Shown here: positions 6,364 through 7,659 of the stretch, piece by piece | Layout of the letters: every line of letters begins with the position of its first letter | Position numbering within the stretch: the stretch's first letter is position 1 | Position numbers and translations under genes: made by a program | The notes under the pieces: generated by a model | The model's database searches: none | What the model saw: the letters and a program-made list of their open reading frames with translations, nothing else | What the model was told of the DNA's origin: nothing | Assembly: GCA_023441725.1 (NCBI GenBank) | Contig: JAEZNV010000111.1 | Span: forward strand, 1 to 7,659 | Length of the DNA: 7,659 nucleotides | Reading direction: 5' to 3' | Source: Actinomycetes bacterium | GTDB lineage: Bacteria > Actinomycetota > Coriobacteriia > Coriobacteriales > Coriobacteriaceae

Positions 6364-7659
6364 TTAGGGGAGGAGCTTCATCGCGGCGTCGTGGGCGGCG
6401 TGCTCGTAAGCGTCGTCGAGGGGCTTGAGCGGCAGCAGGGCGGCGGCCTGTGCGTCGCCACGGCGCTCGAGGGCGTGGGCGATGAGCCAGTCAGCGAGCT
6501 CGGGGTTCTTGGGTAGTGCCGGTCCGTGTAGGTATGTGCCGATGACGCCCTTGTAGATGAGGCCCTCAAAGCCATCGTCGCCGTTGTTGCCGGTACCCGT
6601 GACGACGGACGTTCCGAGCGGCGTGGCCTCAGCATCGAGCAGGGTGCGGCCGCCGTGGTTCTCGAATCCCACAAAGGGCTCGGGTGCCAGGTCGGTTTTG
6701 ACGGCGACGTTGCCGATCAGGCGGTTGGAGCCGCGCACGGTTTCGGCGGCAACGACGCCCAGGCCCTCGATGCGATTTTCGCCCATATAGTACGAACGGC
6801 CGAGCAGCTGATAGCTGCCGCAGATAGCGAGCAGCGAGCCGCCGTCCTCAACATAGGCCGCGACCTTGTCTTTTTGAGCGAGCAATTCATGTGCCACAGC
6901 CAACTGGTCGCGGTCGGAGCCACCGCCCATCATGACGATGTCGGCGTCGGTGAGATCGAGCGACTCGCCCATGCGGACCTCGTCCACGCGCACGGGAATG
7001 CCGCGCCAGGCGCAGCGGCGCTCGAGGGCGATGACGTTGCCGCCGTCGCCATAGAGGTTGAGGGCATCGGGATACAGGTAGACGATGCGCAGCGGACGCG
7101 AGAGCTCGACCGGCACAATGTCGATGGGGACAGCGCCGCCATCGGCGCACGTTACGGCGTGGGAGGCAACCGAGCTCGCATCGGTGCCCTTAAGCTCGTC
7201 GAGTTCCTTGACCAGCGGCGGGAAGGCCGTGTAGTTGGCGACGGCGTAGAAGGTGTCATTGGCGGCCTCGTCTGCCACGGCGCCGATCGCCTGCTCGATA
7301 TTCGAGATGATGGCGGCGTCGATGCCGGCGTACTTCAGGCGTACCTGCATATCGTGTGCACGCGTGCCGCCGGCAAAGGCGACAAGCCCTGGGGTATCGG
7401 CGATGCGCTCGAAGTCGACGTCGTAGATCCACGAGACATCGTGGCCGTCGGCGTCGTTGTCGTTCAGGAAGAAGGCGCAGAGCCTGCCGCCTGCCGTTTT
7501 AATGGACTGAATCTGGCGATCGAAGCCCACGGGATTTTTGGCCAGGTTGGCCTCGACGGTGCGGCCGGCGATATCCCAGCGCCCCATGCGTCCGCCGGCG
7601 GGCACATAGGCATCGAGCGTGGGCTGCAGGTGCGCCGTATCCACGCCCAACTCATGTGC
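6364..7659 (-). CDS. murT-gatD: MurT-GatD fusion: lipid II isoglutaminyl synthase (partial, N-terminus beyond the window)
   Basis: This amidates the alpha-carboxyl of D-glutamate in the lipid II stem peptide to D-isoglutamine, using glutamine as nitrogen donor, at the cytoplasmic face of the membrane. Counting from the first visible residue (Ala at 7659), residues 1-155 are the MurT C-terminal domain (DUF1727): LAKNPVGF (39-46), then NDNDADGHDVSWIYDVDFE (66-84) with the conserved Asp cluster, RLKYAGI and NYTAF. From about 188 the same chain continues as GatD, a class I glutaminase-like domain: LNLYGDGGNVIALERR, GGGSDRDQ, nucleophile Cys280 in AICGSYQLLG, substrate-binding Arg313 in SNRLIGN, GFENHGGRT, and catalytic His378 in TYLHGPALPKNPELADWL. 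In Staphylococcus and Streptococcus these are two proteins; here no stop or start separates them, only a linker of about 30 residues (near 156-187). The frame is open to the window edge, so the TTG at 7650 is internal. The MurT Mur-ligase ATP domain lies outside. Confidence 0.9.
   Translation of the reverse strand, partial: AHELGVDTAHLQPTLDAYVPAGGRMGRWDIAGRTVEANLAKNPVGFDRQIQSIKTAGGRLCAFFLNDNDADGHDVSWIYDVDFERIADTPGLVAFAGGTRAHDMQVRLKYAGIDAAIISNIEQAIGAVADEAANDTFYAVANYTAFPPLVKELDELKGTDASSVASHAVTCADGGAVPIDIVPVELSRPLRIVYLYPDALNLYGDGGNVIALERRCAWRGIPVRVDEVRMGESLDLTDADIVMMGGGSDRDQLAVAHELLAQKDKVAAYVEDGGSLLAICGSYQLLGRSYYMGENRIEGLGVVAAETVRGSNRLIGNVAVKTDLAPEPFVGFENHGGRTLLDAEATPLGTSVVTGTGNNGDDGFEGLIYKGVIGTYLHGPALPKNPELADWLIAHALERRGDAQAAALLPLKPLDDAYEHAAHDAAMKLLP

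Noticed and set aside
7464..7655. Minus-strand open frame starting at an ATG near the window edge
   Set aside because: Shadow frame of the MurT domain; the true frame, with LAKNP and the Asp cluster, is open to the edge.

Overview
The window looks like a chromosomal segment of a Gram-positive, fairly high-GC gut actinobacterium of the Coriobacteriia, most probably Collinsella or a close relative. That assignment is an inference from three things: a type III glutamine synthetase end, a MurT-GatD lipid II amidation protein, and the general codon and repeat style. No taxonomic search was possible.

Layout. Bases 1-254 are the last part of a type III glutamine synthetase on the plus strand, closed by a strong intrinsic terminator. 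Bases 362-5743 hold a self-contained carbohydrate cassette. It starts with a GntR/UTRA transcription factor on the minus strand. Diverging from it are a GH4 6-phospho-alpha-glucosidase (GlvA/MalA type, CDMP signature), a PTS EIIBC permease of the beta-glucoside/sucrose/trehalose group without an EIIA domain, and a cytoplasmic beta-lactamase-fold serine hydrolase of unknown substrate. A probable terminator follows. Bases 5744-6363 carry no protein gene. They hold that terminator, a minus-strand tRNA-Glu(UUC) with its own promoter and terminator, and a compact repeat array. Bases 6364-7659 are the C-terminal part of a fused MurT-GatD protein on the minus strand, cut by the window edge.

How the genes work together. 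The permease would import and phosphorylate an alpha-linked glucose disaccharide, taking phosphate from an EIIA encoded elsewhere. The NAD/metal-dependent GH4 enzyme would split the 6-phosphodisaccharide into glucose-6-phosphate and a second sugar. The UTRA regulator probably senses a phosphorylated sugar. Two identical 14-bp operator copies, each holding the palindrome TGTCTAGACA and 52 bp apart, flank the -10 box of the operon promoter: one covers the likely -35 box, the other lies at the ribosome-binding region of the GH4 gene. The serine hydrolase is the odd member. It has no export signal, so it should act inside the cell on something related to the imported sugar, or on an unrelated ester or amide.

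Most worth a second look: the intracellular serine hydrolase with Tyr-Asp-Ser in place of the usual Tyr-x-Asn, the one-chain MurT-GatD, the twin-operator promoter, and an evenly spaced array of four alternating inverted repeats between tRNA-Glu and murT-gatD.
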